Positions 9,238 to 20,900 of a stretch of DNA of 64,000 nt are shown here, piece after piece (the first letter of the stretch is position 1; each line of letters opens with the position of its first letter). Below the pieces are notes generated by a model. That model saw only the letters and a list, made by a program, of their open reading frames with translations. It did not search any database and was not told where the DNA came from. Position numbers and translations under genes: made by a program. The DNA is taken from assembly GCF_003966895.1 (NCBI RefSeq), contig NZ_AP018449.1, positions 4,481,501 to 4,545,500 on the forward strand. Reading direction: 5' to 3'. The stretch comes from Methylomusa anaerophila (GTDB lineage: Bacteria; Bacillota; Negativicutes; Sporomusales; Sporomusaceae).

Positions 9238-9511
9238 CTCAAAACCTCCCTTTAAAATTCTGTTTTTTCTTTCAAAATAGTACTCCTACATCCTAGTTTT
9301 TTTACTCGCCAGGAAACAATAAGCAATGGTTTTCACCTATATTCCCTTAGAATTTTTTATTGTCGAATTTTATAACTATCGAAATATAAGGATAAAAATT
9401 TTCCCATTATCCTTTACTCAGTTGATCGGCAAAAACTCATTCACTTCCGCCAAGGTGTCCCCCTTTACTTTGGCTGTCAGATATTTTCCTTTGCTTTCAG
9501 TGGTACTATAA

Positions 9512-9545
9512 ATTAATTTAACAATTTGATAATTGTCAAATTAAT
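9512..9545 (-). promoter_or_regulatory. 34-base AT-rich palindrome, candidate operator upstream of the SDR operon
   Basis: Near-perfect inverted repeat with half-sites ATTAATTT..CAAT and ATTG..AAATTAAT. On the minus strand it contains TTGACA, which could be a -35 element, so a bound repressor would block the SDR promoter. AT-rich palindromes of this size are typical of MarR- or TetR-type operators. No such regulator is encoded in the window. Confidence 0.45.
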
Positions 9546-9580
9546 AATAGTCAATTTTGCACTCTCTTGTCAAGATATTA

Positions 9581-9620
9581 TTTCCAATCAACTAATCCAA
9601 TGATCATTGTTGTTTGGAAA
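9581..9620 (-). terminator. Hairpin downstream of the HAD phosphatase gene
   Basis: Arms TTTCCAATCAAC (9581-9592) and GTTGTTTGGAAA (9609-9620) match at 11 of 12 positions. The loop contains a second 12-base palindrome, CAATGATCATTG (9598-9609). It lies 42 bases past the stop of the HAD gene. The U-tract is poor, so termination is probable rather than certain. Confidence 0.4.
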
Positions 9621-9661
9621 AAGTCTTAAAAGCTGCAAATATAAAGCTCACATCAGTTCTT

Positions 9662-10315
9662 TTATAAAGCAATAAGATCCCTAAAGTTATCAATTAAAAA
9701 ATCCGGCTGTTCATTCACAATTTCATTATAATTACCATAACCATGCGTTACACATATTGTAGTAATACCGGCATTCTTCCCTGTTTGTATATCATAAATT
9801 GAATCTCCAATAAAAACAGTATGATCAGCCGATGCTCCTGCTTGCTCAATAGCATAAAACACCATCTGCGGATTCGGTTTCTTTTCTGCTATTAAATCCG
9901 GCCCGCATATTAATTTAAAGTAATCACAATATTTCATTTCAGTCAATATTTTCTTAACAAAGTAACTGTATTTATTCGAAATGACTGCCATTATTTTATT
10001 TTTAACTTTTAATTCATTTAATATTTCAATAACACCCGGATAAAAAGTGGAAAAACGGGCTGAATTCTCCTGATAATATTTACTGTAAATTTCCTCTGCT
10101 TCATTAAAATCAATATTTATACCGTCGGTAATAGCTTGATTGATTGTATATGCCTGACCTCTGCCAATTATACTTTCGGTTTCTTTTAATGTGAAGTCCC
10201 GCAAACCATATTTTTTTCGCATATAATTAACAGCGGCTTGTACATCAGGTGCAGTATTTATAAGAGTCCCGTCAAAGTCAAATAAAAACAAATCTTTTTT
10301 GTCAAATAAACTCAT
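9662..10315 (-). CDS. HAD-superfamily phosphatase, phosphoglycolate phosphatase-like
   Basis: Haloacid-dehalogenase-type phosphatase of 217 residues. I chose the ATG at 10315 because AAAAGGA lies nine bases upstream; in-frame ATGs further up lack a ribosome site. It has motif I DFDGT (nucleophile Asp13, general acid Asp15), motif II ISN, a Lys in motif III and motif IV GDSIYD, plus a helical cap after motif I as in Gph/PgmB enzymes. It would hydrolyse a small phosphate ester. Within this operon it could remove a phosphate from a starter or tailoring intermediate, but house-keeping repair activity is equally possible. It follows the 527-residue gene with a 62-base gap. Confidence 0.85.
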   Translation of the reverse strand: MSLFDKKDLFLFDFDGTLINTAPDVQAAVNYMRKKYGLRDFTLKETESIIGRGQAYTINQAITDGINIDFNEAEEIYSKYYQENSARFSTFYPGVIEILNELKVKNKIMAVISNKYSYFVKKILTEMKYCDYFKLICGPDLIAEKKPNPQMVFYAIEQAGASADHTVFIGDSIYDIQTGKNAGITTICVTHGYGNYNEIVNEQPDFLIDNFRDLIAL

Positions 10316-10377
10316 ATATAACATTCCTTTTATATATTCATACAAGCGTATTTTAAATTTTCCAATTATTCAAGAAA

Positions 10378-11961
10378 CTATATAGTACTATAATTTTTAA
10401 TTAATGGAAAAAATTCTGTGCCCACTTTAGCGACGTTATTAGAGGAACGCAAAAAGTAAGCAAGATTGGTAAGTGACTCCCATGTTATATTGACACCATG
10501 GTCCGGTTCAATATGAATATCACCGCAATATTCATGATCTTGTTGAGATAATATATGTTTCATCATTGCTTTTGATTTTCCAATAAATCCATATGCGGCA
10601 GCCTGCTGTGCAGAACACATAAAAACAGGAAAATTACCACCGTATATCTCCCAGCCGCGTGGAATATAGTCGGGATTAAAATAACCATGCCAATGCCCCA
10701 GGGCAATACCATTAGTTTCTAACAAATTCGGATAAGCTGCAGCAGGATTTACATATTTTAGTATACTTGCAAATAAAGATGTTGCCACAGCATTTGATAA
10801 AATTACTTTTGTATCAAACGATGGACGAACATTACTTTTAACAGGATCTACACTTTCTTCAAATTGTAAGGTCATTTTACCGTTATTTAAACCCATTTTG
10901 ACAATATCCTTATACTGCATATTGACTTTATCTGCGCCGGAAATGCTTGTAAGAGTGTGTATTTCCGGAACTTTTAAACATATTTCAGCATTATTTAACA
11001 TTAGCTTAATATACAATTCATCATTATGAAATGTATAATCTTTATCTCCAAATGCAATTCCAATTTCCTTTTCAGCTTCAGGCAGCAGGTAAACGCTGGA
11101 AAGACATGTTGGTAATTGTCTGGAAATATATCCAAAGTGAACACTCGTTCGATTATCAAGCATTATCGTATATAGTTTACGATAGGCATCTTTTTTAAAG
11201 GGTACATCATTTGCCGTAAAACGATAACTCATTAATCCTGTATCCATAAATAGCTTACTGCCTTTTACCAAATCATCCAGATAGGGTTTAATTTGCGGGT
11301 CAGTACCCGAGAATCCTTCTTTACTTATTTTAAAATCGGACAGTGGCAGAGGATTTATAGGAGCATACAATTTGGAGATTAATGTTTTCAAAATATCATT
11401 ATTAAAGCTGCCGGCATAATCAGTCTTATAAACATCATTAAGACCGGTTGATCCATATGGAATCCAATGATCCTTGTCCACTCCTACAACAAAATTGGAA
11501 AAATGCCAGGTGATTAGGGCCAGGCCATAATCTGCTTGTTCTTTAAAGCCTTTTTGTATAAAATTTTCGGCAATATATTTATTATCATCTATTACAGTAA
11601 GAATCAAATTATCTCGGTAAGAAGTTAAATATTCAATGGGCATATTATCAACGCTTTGTTCTCCTAATACAATTAAGTGTATGCCCTTTTTAATTGCTTT
11701 TTGATCTTTTTTGATAAGGGCTTCTTCAAAGGGAACAATAGTAACACCGTAATGTATAAATGCTTCTTTTAATTTTGCATAAAACCTACGCGTATGCTCG
11801 CAAACATTACCTTCATAAGGGAAAAATGTTACTTTAAGCCTTTTTCCCATTTCTTCATGATCAATAATTAAATTATCATCAAGCCCAACAATTTTACATA
11901 TTGCCTCCAAACTTAATAAATTATTGTGTTTCATAGTTTCCTCCCTAAAATTTCTTTCCAT
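10378..11961 (-). CDS. Unknown protein of 527 residues in the PKS operon
   Basis: I do not recognise this protein. It is soluble-looking, with no signal peptide or membrane segment. The first 170 residues look like an alpha/beta region (KVTFFPYEG, IHLIVLGEQ, DNLILTVIDD). The C-terminal third is rich in His and aromatic residues: LGHWHGYFNPDYIPRGWEIYG, then CSAQQAAAYGF, EYCGDIHIEPDHG and NITWESLTNLAYFLRS. These blocks look like a conserved active-site region. Two starts are possible: ATG 11961 with AAGGAGG, or ATG 11934 with GGGAGG. It starts 31 bases after PKS-C, in the same transcription unit. Because PKS-C ends in an ACP without a thioesterase, a role in releasing or modifying the ACP-bound chain is conceivable, but no motif proves it. 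Confidence 0.85.
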   Translation of the reverse strand: MERNFREETMKHNNLLSLEAICKIVGLDDNLIIDHEEMGKRLKVTFFPYEGNVCEHTRRFYAKLKEAFIHYGVTIVPFEEALIKKDQKAIKKGIHLIVLGEQSVDNMPIEYLTSYRDNLILTVIDDNKYIAENFIQKGFKEQADYGLALITWHFSNFVVGVDKDHWIPYGSTGLNDVYKTDYAGSFNNDILKTLISKLYAPINPLPLSDFKISKEGFSGTDPQIKPYLDDLVKGSKLFMDTGLMSYRFTANDVPFKKDAYRKLYTIMLDNRTSVHFGYISRQLPTCLSSVYLLPEAEKEIGIAFGDKDYTFHNDELYIKLMLNNAEICLKVPEIHTLTSISGADKVNMQYKDIVKMGLNNGKMTLQFEESVDPVKSNVRPSFDTKVILSNAVATSLFASILKYVNPAAAYPNLLETNGIALGHWHGYFNPDYIPRGWEIYGGNFPVFMCSAQQAAAYGFIGKSKAMMKHILSQQDHEYCGDIHIEPDHGVNITWESLTNLAYFLRSSNNVAKVGTEFFPLIKNYSTI

Positions 11962-11991
11962 AAAAAAATTCCTCCTTATTTTATTCTTTTC

Positions 11992-14900
11992 TTAATTTTT
12001 TTTATTAAAATAAATTTCAAATTCCTGGTGATAATCATTCGCTAATTTTATCGAAAGCGCTTCTAATGTTGAGTATTCCAGCAAAAGCAAAGGACTGATA
12101 CTGATATTTAGTTTGTCCTGAAAATGAACAAGTAGTGAATTCAATGAAATCGAATCCAATCCCAGATCATTAAAATTTTCCATAATATCAATATCTTCCT
12201 TTAACTTTAATAATTCCCGAATCGTTCTCACGATATATACCTGTATTTTTTGAATTAAATCATTCGCCGCCGACTCAATCTTTGGTTGATTATTACTTTC
12301 TGCCGGTTCCATTTGATCCGCTTTGCTCTCAGTACCAAGTTTAATTGAAGCATTATTATCATGGCTAACTATTTTAATGTTTTCAGACTGTGGTTGTCTG
12401 TCATAGGTTTTTATATCCATCCAATGCCTGTCTTTTACAAACTCATATCCAGGCAAGGAGATTTTATTGTGAGGATGATTGCTATTCATTTTTTTCCAAT
12501 CGATATTAAGGCCGTATACCCATAATTTTGCGATTTTGTTCAAATCATTCTCCTTTATTAAACTGTTAATAAACGCTTCACCCGGTTCACCGACCAACCA
12601 CATGCTAATATCACTTTTTTTTCTTATATCGCCGCAAATATAAACATTTTCTATTATTGATTCTTTTTTCATTATCTGGGTAAGTTTGCTTGTTAAATCT
12701 GCAAAATTTTCAGCAATTATGGCAATACGCGAATTAAAACAATTACGGCCTACCTGAAGTGTATATGCGATATCAGCCAGACTCACATCATTTTGTTTCT
12801 GAATTGTTTCCTGTTTATCTGAAATATTAAAAATATTCTTTAATGCTGATTCGTGATACTGTATCAAATGAACTGCGATTTTTTCCAGATTTGCTTCATA
12901 AATAATATCATGCGGTTTTATTAATATCCCCCAATTTGCATTAATTTCATCAAATAATTTGTTAATCGCAAAGTTATCAATACCCTGCTCGAAAAGATTT
13001 TCCCAATTATTAATTGTATTATTTTGTAGATTTGTAATTCGTGAGAGTTCTTCATTCATATAACCCAGGATTTTTGATAATAATTCATCCTGTTGAACGT
13101 CCTTTGTGTCTGTTTGTTTATTTATGCGCCGAATAAACTCAAGCATTTTTTCCAGATATCTATATAATTGAATTTCATCCTTGGCTGAGAAAATGATAAT
13201 TTCTTTCTCATTTTCCTGCAGTTCCTTTTCTTGCTTATCATATTCTTCCAAAACAATGTGCGCATAAGCGCCACCATAACCAAATCCACTTATTCCTGCC
13301 CGCCGGGGAATAACTTTACCGTTTTGATCCTTTGTTCTTTCCCATTTTTTTGTGTTTTTCACAATATAAAACGGACTGTCATCTATTTTGATGTAAGGGT
13401 TTATTTCATTAAAGTGAACGGTTCCCGGAAGAATACCATTGCGCATTGATAAAATTACTTTAATAATACTTGCTACAGAAGCAGCAGGTTCCAGGTGGCC
13501 AATGTTCGTTTTTACCGATCCCAAGCCACAATAGTTTTTGTTAACCTGATTCTTGCCATAATATGAATACAGCTTTTCAAATGCCTTCTTTAGACTGTTT
13601 ATTTCAACGGGGTCGCCAAGACGGGTGCCTGTGCCATGCGCTTCAATGTAGGTTATAGTATCAGGACTTATTCCGGCCCGTTTGTATGCCTTTTCAATAA
13701 GTTCCGCCTGGAGGGCAACGTTAGGCGATGTAATGGAATTGGCTTTGCCGCCGTGATTCACAGCAATACCTTTAATAACCGCATAAATATTATCATTATC
13801 ATTAATTGCCTTACTTAACGGTTTTAACAATATTGTTCCCACGCCTTCCCCCCGCACATAACCGTTGGCATCTTTATCGAACGTACGGCATGCTCCGTCC
13901 GGGGACAATACCCCAAGTTTGCTTAACAGCATATAAAAATAGGGGGTTAATAATGCACTAACCCCGCCGGCGATCGCCATATCACAATCACCATTTTTTA
14001 TAGCTTTGATAGCTGCATCTACTGATGTCAAAGAACTGGAACAGGCAGTTGAGATAACTTCGCTCGGTCCATGGAAGTTATATACATAAGAAATCCTATT
14101 CGCAACAAGGGATAATCCGATACCGGTGGCTGAATACGGATTAGCGTTAGGCACTACTCCCTGAATCATATCAAGCCCTGTATAATCGACCCCCTCAACT
14201 CCTATAAATACACCGGTATTTGAATCAGCAACATCAGCCGGGCTATATCCTGCGTCTTCCAAAGTATGCCAAACAGTCTCCAGAAGCTTTCTTTGCTGCG
14301 GATCCATAAGTTCGGCTTCCTGTGGTGATATTCCCATAAAATCAGCATCAAAAGCATCTATATCTTCAATGAAACCACCCCATTTGGTATTTATGTCGTT
14401 ACCTTCAAGGGAAGGTTTTTCATTATAATATTGCTCCCAGTCAAACCGCTTCTTGGGAATTTGTGATATACAATTCTTTTCATTTTTCAGTACATCCCAG
14501 TACTCATTAAGATTATTGGCGCCAGGAAAGATTCCGGCCGCACCGATGATGGCAATATCATCCTCATATTGCTCATGTTGATTGTTGGAAAAATCAACGA
14601 ATTGCTTATTTTGCGGCTCATCCTTAACTTTAAATATTTCAACTCTTGGAGATTGTTCTGCCATGGTTTTAACCGGTAGACCTTTAACTTCTGCGGTGAT
14701 GTTGTAGATATTCATTATTTTCTCAGTATAGTCTTCGGCCAGATGTTTGGAGATTGTATTAATTTTGTTATATTCAAAGAAGGTAGCCGGTGTAATTTCT
14801 ATTCCGAATCTTTTATTAATTTTATTCCCCAATTCGGTTAATGTTACAGAATCAAATCCAAACTTGTTAATGTCCGAATCAGGATCGAGCTTTTCCCTTT

Positions 14901-17900
14901 TTACACCGGTAATTTCCATAACAATTGAACTAAGATCATGTTTTATTTTTTCATTAAACTTGTTCATCAGCGTTTCATCCATAAAACTTTCCTTATTTAT
15001 ACTGTGTTTATCAGGACTAGAATCTTGAATTTGCGGATTTTCAATCATTTCATTTATATTTAGTACTTTTTGAATTTTTTCACGATTACCTGCCATAACT
15101 AAAATATGGGCATTATCCTTATTAATCCAGTAATTAAAAGCTGCTAAACCTTGCTCAGTGGAAAGCATTTGCATACCGCTTATTTTTTCCATCATCTCAA
15201 CTGATGCTTTATCAACAATCATTCCTCCCTCTTTCCATAACGGCCAACTAAAGGATACGGTTTTCCCTCGGCGCTTTTCCTGTTTAATTAATGCATTACG
15301 GTATAATGCAAAGGAATCAAGAAAACTGTTGCCGGTACTATAATCTGTTTGCCCTAAATTGCCCCAAACTGCTGTTGCTGAAGAAAAGAGTGCAAAAAAA
15401 TCCAATGCTTCATCTTTAGTCGCAGCATCTAAATTAATAACACCTTGAATCTTAGGCGCCAATACCTGCTTAAAAGATTCCAAAGATTTATTTTTTAAAT
15501 AGGAATCATTTATAATTCCAGCTGCATGAATAACTCCATTAATTTCTCCAAAGCGGTTTTTTATGTTCTTAAATCCATCAATAATGCTTTTGGGGTCTGA
15601 AATATCTGTCTGAATGTAAATAGCTTCACTACCCAAATCTTGTATCTCTTTTACCAGCTTCTCTTTTTCAGCATTATATTCAGAACGTCCCAAAAGGGCT
15701 AATTTAACATTACACTCTTTTGCAATCATGCGGGCAAAGATAAATCCAAGACCGCCGGTTCCACCTGATATTGTGTATACTCCTTTATCTCTTAAAAATG
15801 ACCCGCCAGGACTGTTTGGCGAAATTTCTTTGGCTTTCTTTACATATCGTTCATTATCGTTGTACTTAATTTCCGATACAATGTCTGCATTCGTTAACTC
15901 CTGCACTGAATTCTTTATTATTTGCCCCAAATCGTTATATTTCTGATTTGTGCGCAGCAAAGTGAACTTCATATTGGGATGTTCCCACTTTAATGAATTC
16001 ATAAAGCCATTTACAGCTGAATGCTGTGGTTGTATATTTTCTTTGGATTCATATTGTACATATAAAAGCCGAATCTCATCTTTTACTTCCAACGCAATTA
16101 ATGCTTTTGATAACATGAAAAGTGAATAGATACCCAAATCCAATTCATCATCCAGATCATTTATATCGGCAAGATCTGTTTTATTATCGTTATAGCTCCA
16201 TAAAAAGAGAATGTTATTTAATATAACATTCTTGGATATTAATGATTTGAAGAGTGTTGTATAATCAGCTTGTTTTCTATAGTTGATTTCATATTCATTA
16301 TCTGCTATCTCAGTATAAACACTAGCTTCTTTTATGGTTACAACGTTAAGGTTATTGTCAAATAAACCGTTCAAATGCTGTGTATTTTTGCCGAAAACAA
16401 TGATTGTATTATTTCCAGTATTTGTTGCGGGTAATGTTTCTTGTTGCCAATCAAAAGAAAAGTACATTGGATGTAAATTTAATTTATTATTTAAACCTAT
16501 AACGTCAGAATCAATTTTGCGGTTATATATTTTCACGATTTGCGCGAGTATTATCCCGTCGCTGTTTAAAATATATATTTCTCCTTTTCGAATGTCATTT
16601 GAGGCTGTTTGATGTTTATAGGCATATACAAAGCATTCGCCGGGGAGACTTCCGTATATTTCCAATTCATCAATTGAGAATGGTAAATATAAATTATTTT
16701 GCAGTTCATCAGGATAAATCGCAATTTCAGTTCCAAGCGCCCCAGCCATTAAAGAAGGATGTAAAACAAATTGATTGTCATTTCTTAATGATTCCGGTAA
16801 TACCAAATGGCTGAATGCTTCATTTTCCGTTACATATAATTCTGTCATGGATTGCATGGTTTTTCCCAGATTCAAACCAAGGGAATCCAGCTGATGATAC
16901 AATTTCATCGGATCTTGGGACTGGTTAATCCTCTTTCGCAATTGTTCTATATTAATCGCTTTTTTATCCGGATTATTATCATTAATTAAAACAATTTGTC
17001 CCGTGGAATTAACAACCATCTGTTCTGAGTTGTTACTCATTATTTTAAATTCGATCCGGTTATCCAATGCTTTTTCTATTTTAACTTGTATATCCTTGTG
17101 TTCATTATCAACTTCAAAAGGCAATGCCCATGTGATATTAGCAATTTTAAATACCTTTGCGCCAAATTCAGTTTCCGCAACAACCCGTGCCATTTCCAGA
17201 TAAACAACTGCAGGAAGAACAGGAATATTGCCGACAAGATGATCCCTAAGAAAAAAATCATCCCTAGAAAATTTTTTAATATAAACTCCTGGCAGTTCAT
17301 TGTCTTTATAATCGATTAAAGGATTTAATACGGAAGAATTAGTTTCGGAAAATACGCCGGTGAAATTTACATCAACTTCACATACAATAAAATCTTTAAT
17401 ATCAACAATGCATTTTCCTGAAGTGTCATAGATTGTCACATCGTACTTTCGTATATTCTCCGAATTCGTTTGCAATTTCCTTGCCACCGAATAACATACT
17501 TCAGGTATTTTATCAAGAATGACAATCTGCCCGAGAGAATAAGGAAGAAAAGGTTTATTGATACCTCTATGGTTTTCTGTAGCAGCAATTATTTGCAGTG
17601 CACCGTCTAACAAGCCTGGGTGTAAAATAAAATCACCGACAGATAGGCTATCCGGCAACCGGAGCTTGGCTAAAATAAGGTCATTATCGTAGAATAACTC
17701 CGCCACAGTCTTAAATGTCTTTCCATAAACCAGTCCTAAGTTCCCATAATATGCATAAAATGTATCGGATGCCATTTTATTTTCCAAACTTCTCTTAATA
17801 TCATCTATATCGGTTTGCTGCGGCTGATCCGGTTTAAAATCTTTTGAATAAATTATTTTTCCCTGTGAGTATTTTTTTACACCTGGACCAAAGTTTTTTC

Positions 17901-20900
17901 CATCCATAATCTCATAATGAATTTCATTATTTTGATTTTTTAAATGAATAAAAACTGTACGTTCCTGCATGCCAACCGCAAGGGGAGTAATCCATGATAC
18001 ATTCCGCAGACATACTACGGTATCTCCGGGATTAGCTAGTGTTCCTGCCGCGCGAGCCATTTCCAGATAAGCGACTCCCGGTAATACAAATTTATTATTA
18101 ACAACGTGATCGTTCAGGAAAAAATACTTATTTAACAATTTTTTCGAAAAAATACATGAATTTATTGTTGATATATTTGAGTCAATCATTGAATGTAAAT
18201 TCTTTTCTATTATATCTACATCCGAATTGAAAGCATGATTATCCTTACTAACCCAATAGCTTTCTTTATCAAAAGGATAAGTTGGTAATGATATACGGTA
18301 TCTTAAATTATTCTCATGCAATTTTTTCCAGTCAATCTCCATGTGTTTGATCCAAAATAAGGCCAAAGATTTTAAATCTTCTTTGATTAAAGCTTTTTTA
18401 ATATCCTCTGTAATATTTTTTTCCAATTTACCATCATCTTGCTCTTGCAAATTACTAATATAAATATTTCCTTCAGAAGTATTATCAGTATTATTCTTGA
18501 TGAATAAATCTAAAGTATTGATTAGTTTTTGCTTTGAATCGGCAATAATCGCTAAACGGTCTCGCAAAGCTATACGGCCTATCTGCAGCGTATAGGCAAT
18601 ATCTCCCAAATCGTATTGGTTCCCGTCATTTTTTATAAAGGTTATCAGATTCCCGGCATATTCCTTTAAGCAATGCCGATTTTCAGCCGAAAGTATAATT
18701 AAATGATTTTTATTGTTATTGAGATTATCATATGGATCAGACAGGCTTTGTGAATGATCCTTTTCGTATTCTTCAATAATAATATGAGCATTGGAACCTC
18801 CAGCGCCAAATGAACTCACACCCGAACGCCGTGGATAGGTGATAATCTTATTATCAACTTTATTGACAATTTTCTCCCAGGGGGCTAATTCATGTTGTAC
18901 ATAAAAAGGAGTATTTGCAAAATCAATATTGGGATTTAATTCTCGGGCATGGATGGAAGGTACTAATGTTTTGTTTTTCATTTGAAGCAGTACTTTTGTT
19001 ACCTGAGCAATGCCGGCTGCAGCCTCAAGATGACCAATATTTGATTTTGACGAACCTATGGCACAAAATTGCTTTTTATCGCTAGAAAAAGAAAACGCCT
19101 TCGTTAATCCCCGGATCTCTATCGGATCACCAAGGGAAGTTCCTGTCCCATGAGCTTCCACATAACTTATCGAAGCAGGATCAATATCGGCATCATCAAG
19201 TGCCATTTTTATCAAATCGGCCTGCGCATTAGGATTGGGCACTGTATATCCATTTGTTCTCCCGCCATGATTAACCGCCGTTCCTCTTATAACACCGTAA
19301 ATTGTATCGCAATCCCTAACAGCATCATCAAAATTCTTTAAAAGGATTGCACCGACGCCTTCACCGGGTACATATCCATCGCCGTCTTTTCCAAAACTTC
19401 TACACCGTCCATCTGTTGACAGGAATTTATGTTGGGCTAAGTTAATATACTTATTTACGTGCAGAGATAAATTCACACCACCGGCAATAGCAGCCTTGCA
19501 TATACCCAAGCGAAGATTTTGTACAGCCAGGTGGATTGCGGTTAAAGCCGATGAGCAGGCTGTATCTACTGCAATACTCGGACCATTGAGTCCCAATTGA
19601 TAGGAAACACGATTTGATATATTGAATAAATGAATTTCAGGATGATATGTCTGTAAGGGATCATTTCCGTCTATTGCATATAATTGATAGTCAGGCCATG
19701 TTGCACCGATAAATACTCCAATATTATTTTCATATTTCTCTTTTAATTCCTGAAGAGTATATCCGGCGTCTTCAACAGTTTTCCAGGCAATTTCCAGGAA
19801 AAGACGTTCGTGCGGATCTAACAAATTAGCTTCACGGGGTGAAATGTTGAAAAACAACGGATCAAATTTATCTATATTGTTAATAAATCCTCCCCATTTG
19901 CTGTATGTCTTCCCTTGTTTTCCCGGTTGTTCATCATAATATTCTCTATAATCCCAGCGATCCGTAGGTATTTCTGTGATACAGTCCTTTCCTTCTTTAA
20001 GATTATTCCAGTATTGGTTAATATCATCGGCTAATGGATATCTACCGGCTAATCCAATGATAGCGACTGCTTTATTATTCGTGTTATCCGGTTTATGCGC
20101 CTGTGTTTCCATAGAAATAACAACATTTTGCTTATAGGATTTGCTTTGAAAAACTGGGGGGACTGTAATTGGAGAATAGGCATCCAGGATAGCAGATTTA
20201 TAATCAGAAGTTGTTGGATTTGTTTTTTGTATTTCTCCCTGCTCTTTATATTTGCCGCTTATTGCTTTATTTCGTTCAAAATTTTCATTAATGGCTATTT
20301 CACTTTTCTTTGATTCATTAATATCACTAACATCACTGCCTGCATTTAATATGCTATTAACTTTGTCAGGAAATTCCTTTAAGAAAAACTCTGCTAAACT
20401 TAATACATTTGTGTACTCAAAGAATAATGTCTTGGAAACTTTGCCGAAAATCTTTTCAATTTGGGATGTCAAATTCATTATCATCAGAGAATCAATACCA
20501 AATTTTTCAAATTCCATATCAGGCTTAATTCGTTTAAGGGGTAATTTGGTTTCCTTGGCAATAACCTCAATCAGAAACTTAACGATGCCCTGATTTGAAC
20601 TGGCTATTGTCCCGGCTGTATTATTCTCAATCGTATTTTTCTGTTCTTCTGTTTTTAAATCGCTGTCCTTTCCATATTTAAAGGTACTGATATAATGATC
20701 CAGGTCGCCATCATAAACAATAACATTGTTACCCGGTAATGATAATATTTTTATTAAAGCCTCAATTCCCCCGGAATTGGTTAAAGGCATAAGCTTTTTG
20801 GTATGTTGCAAGTACATAATATATTCTTCAGTAAGCTTCATCCCACCGTTATACCATAATGACCAATTTATTGAAACCGAATGTCCTTTGCGTTTACCTT

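Larger units (their letters stand above)
9238..9661. other. Non-coding gap between the HAD and SDR genes
   Basis: AT-rich 424-base stretch with no convincing gene on either strand. It holds a hairpin just past the HAD gene (9581-9620) and a 34-base palindrome (9512-9545) upstream of the SDR gene. This suggests that one transcript ends and another begins here. Confidence 0.6.
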
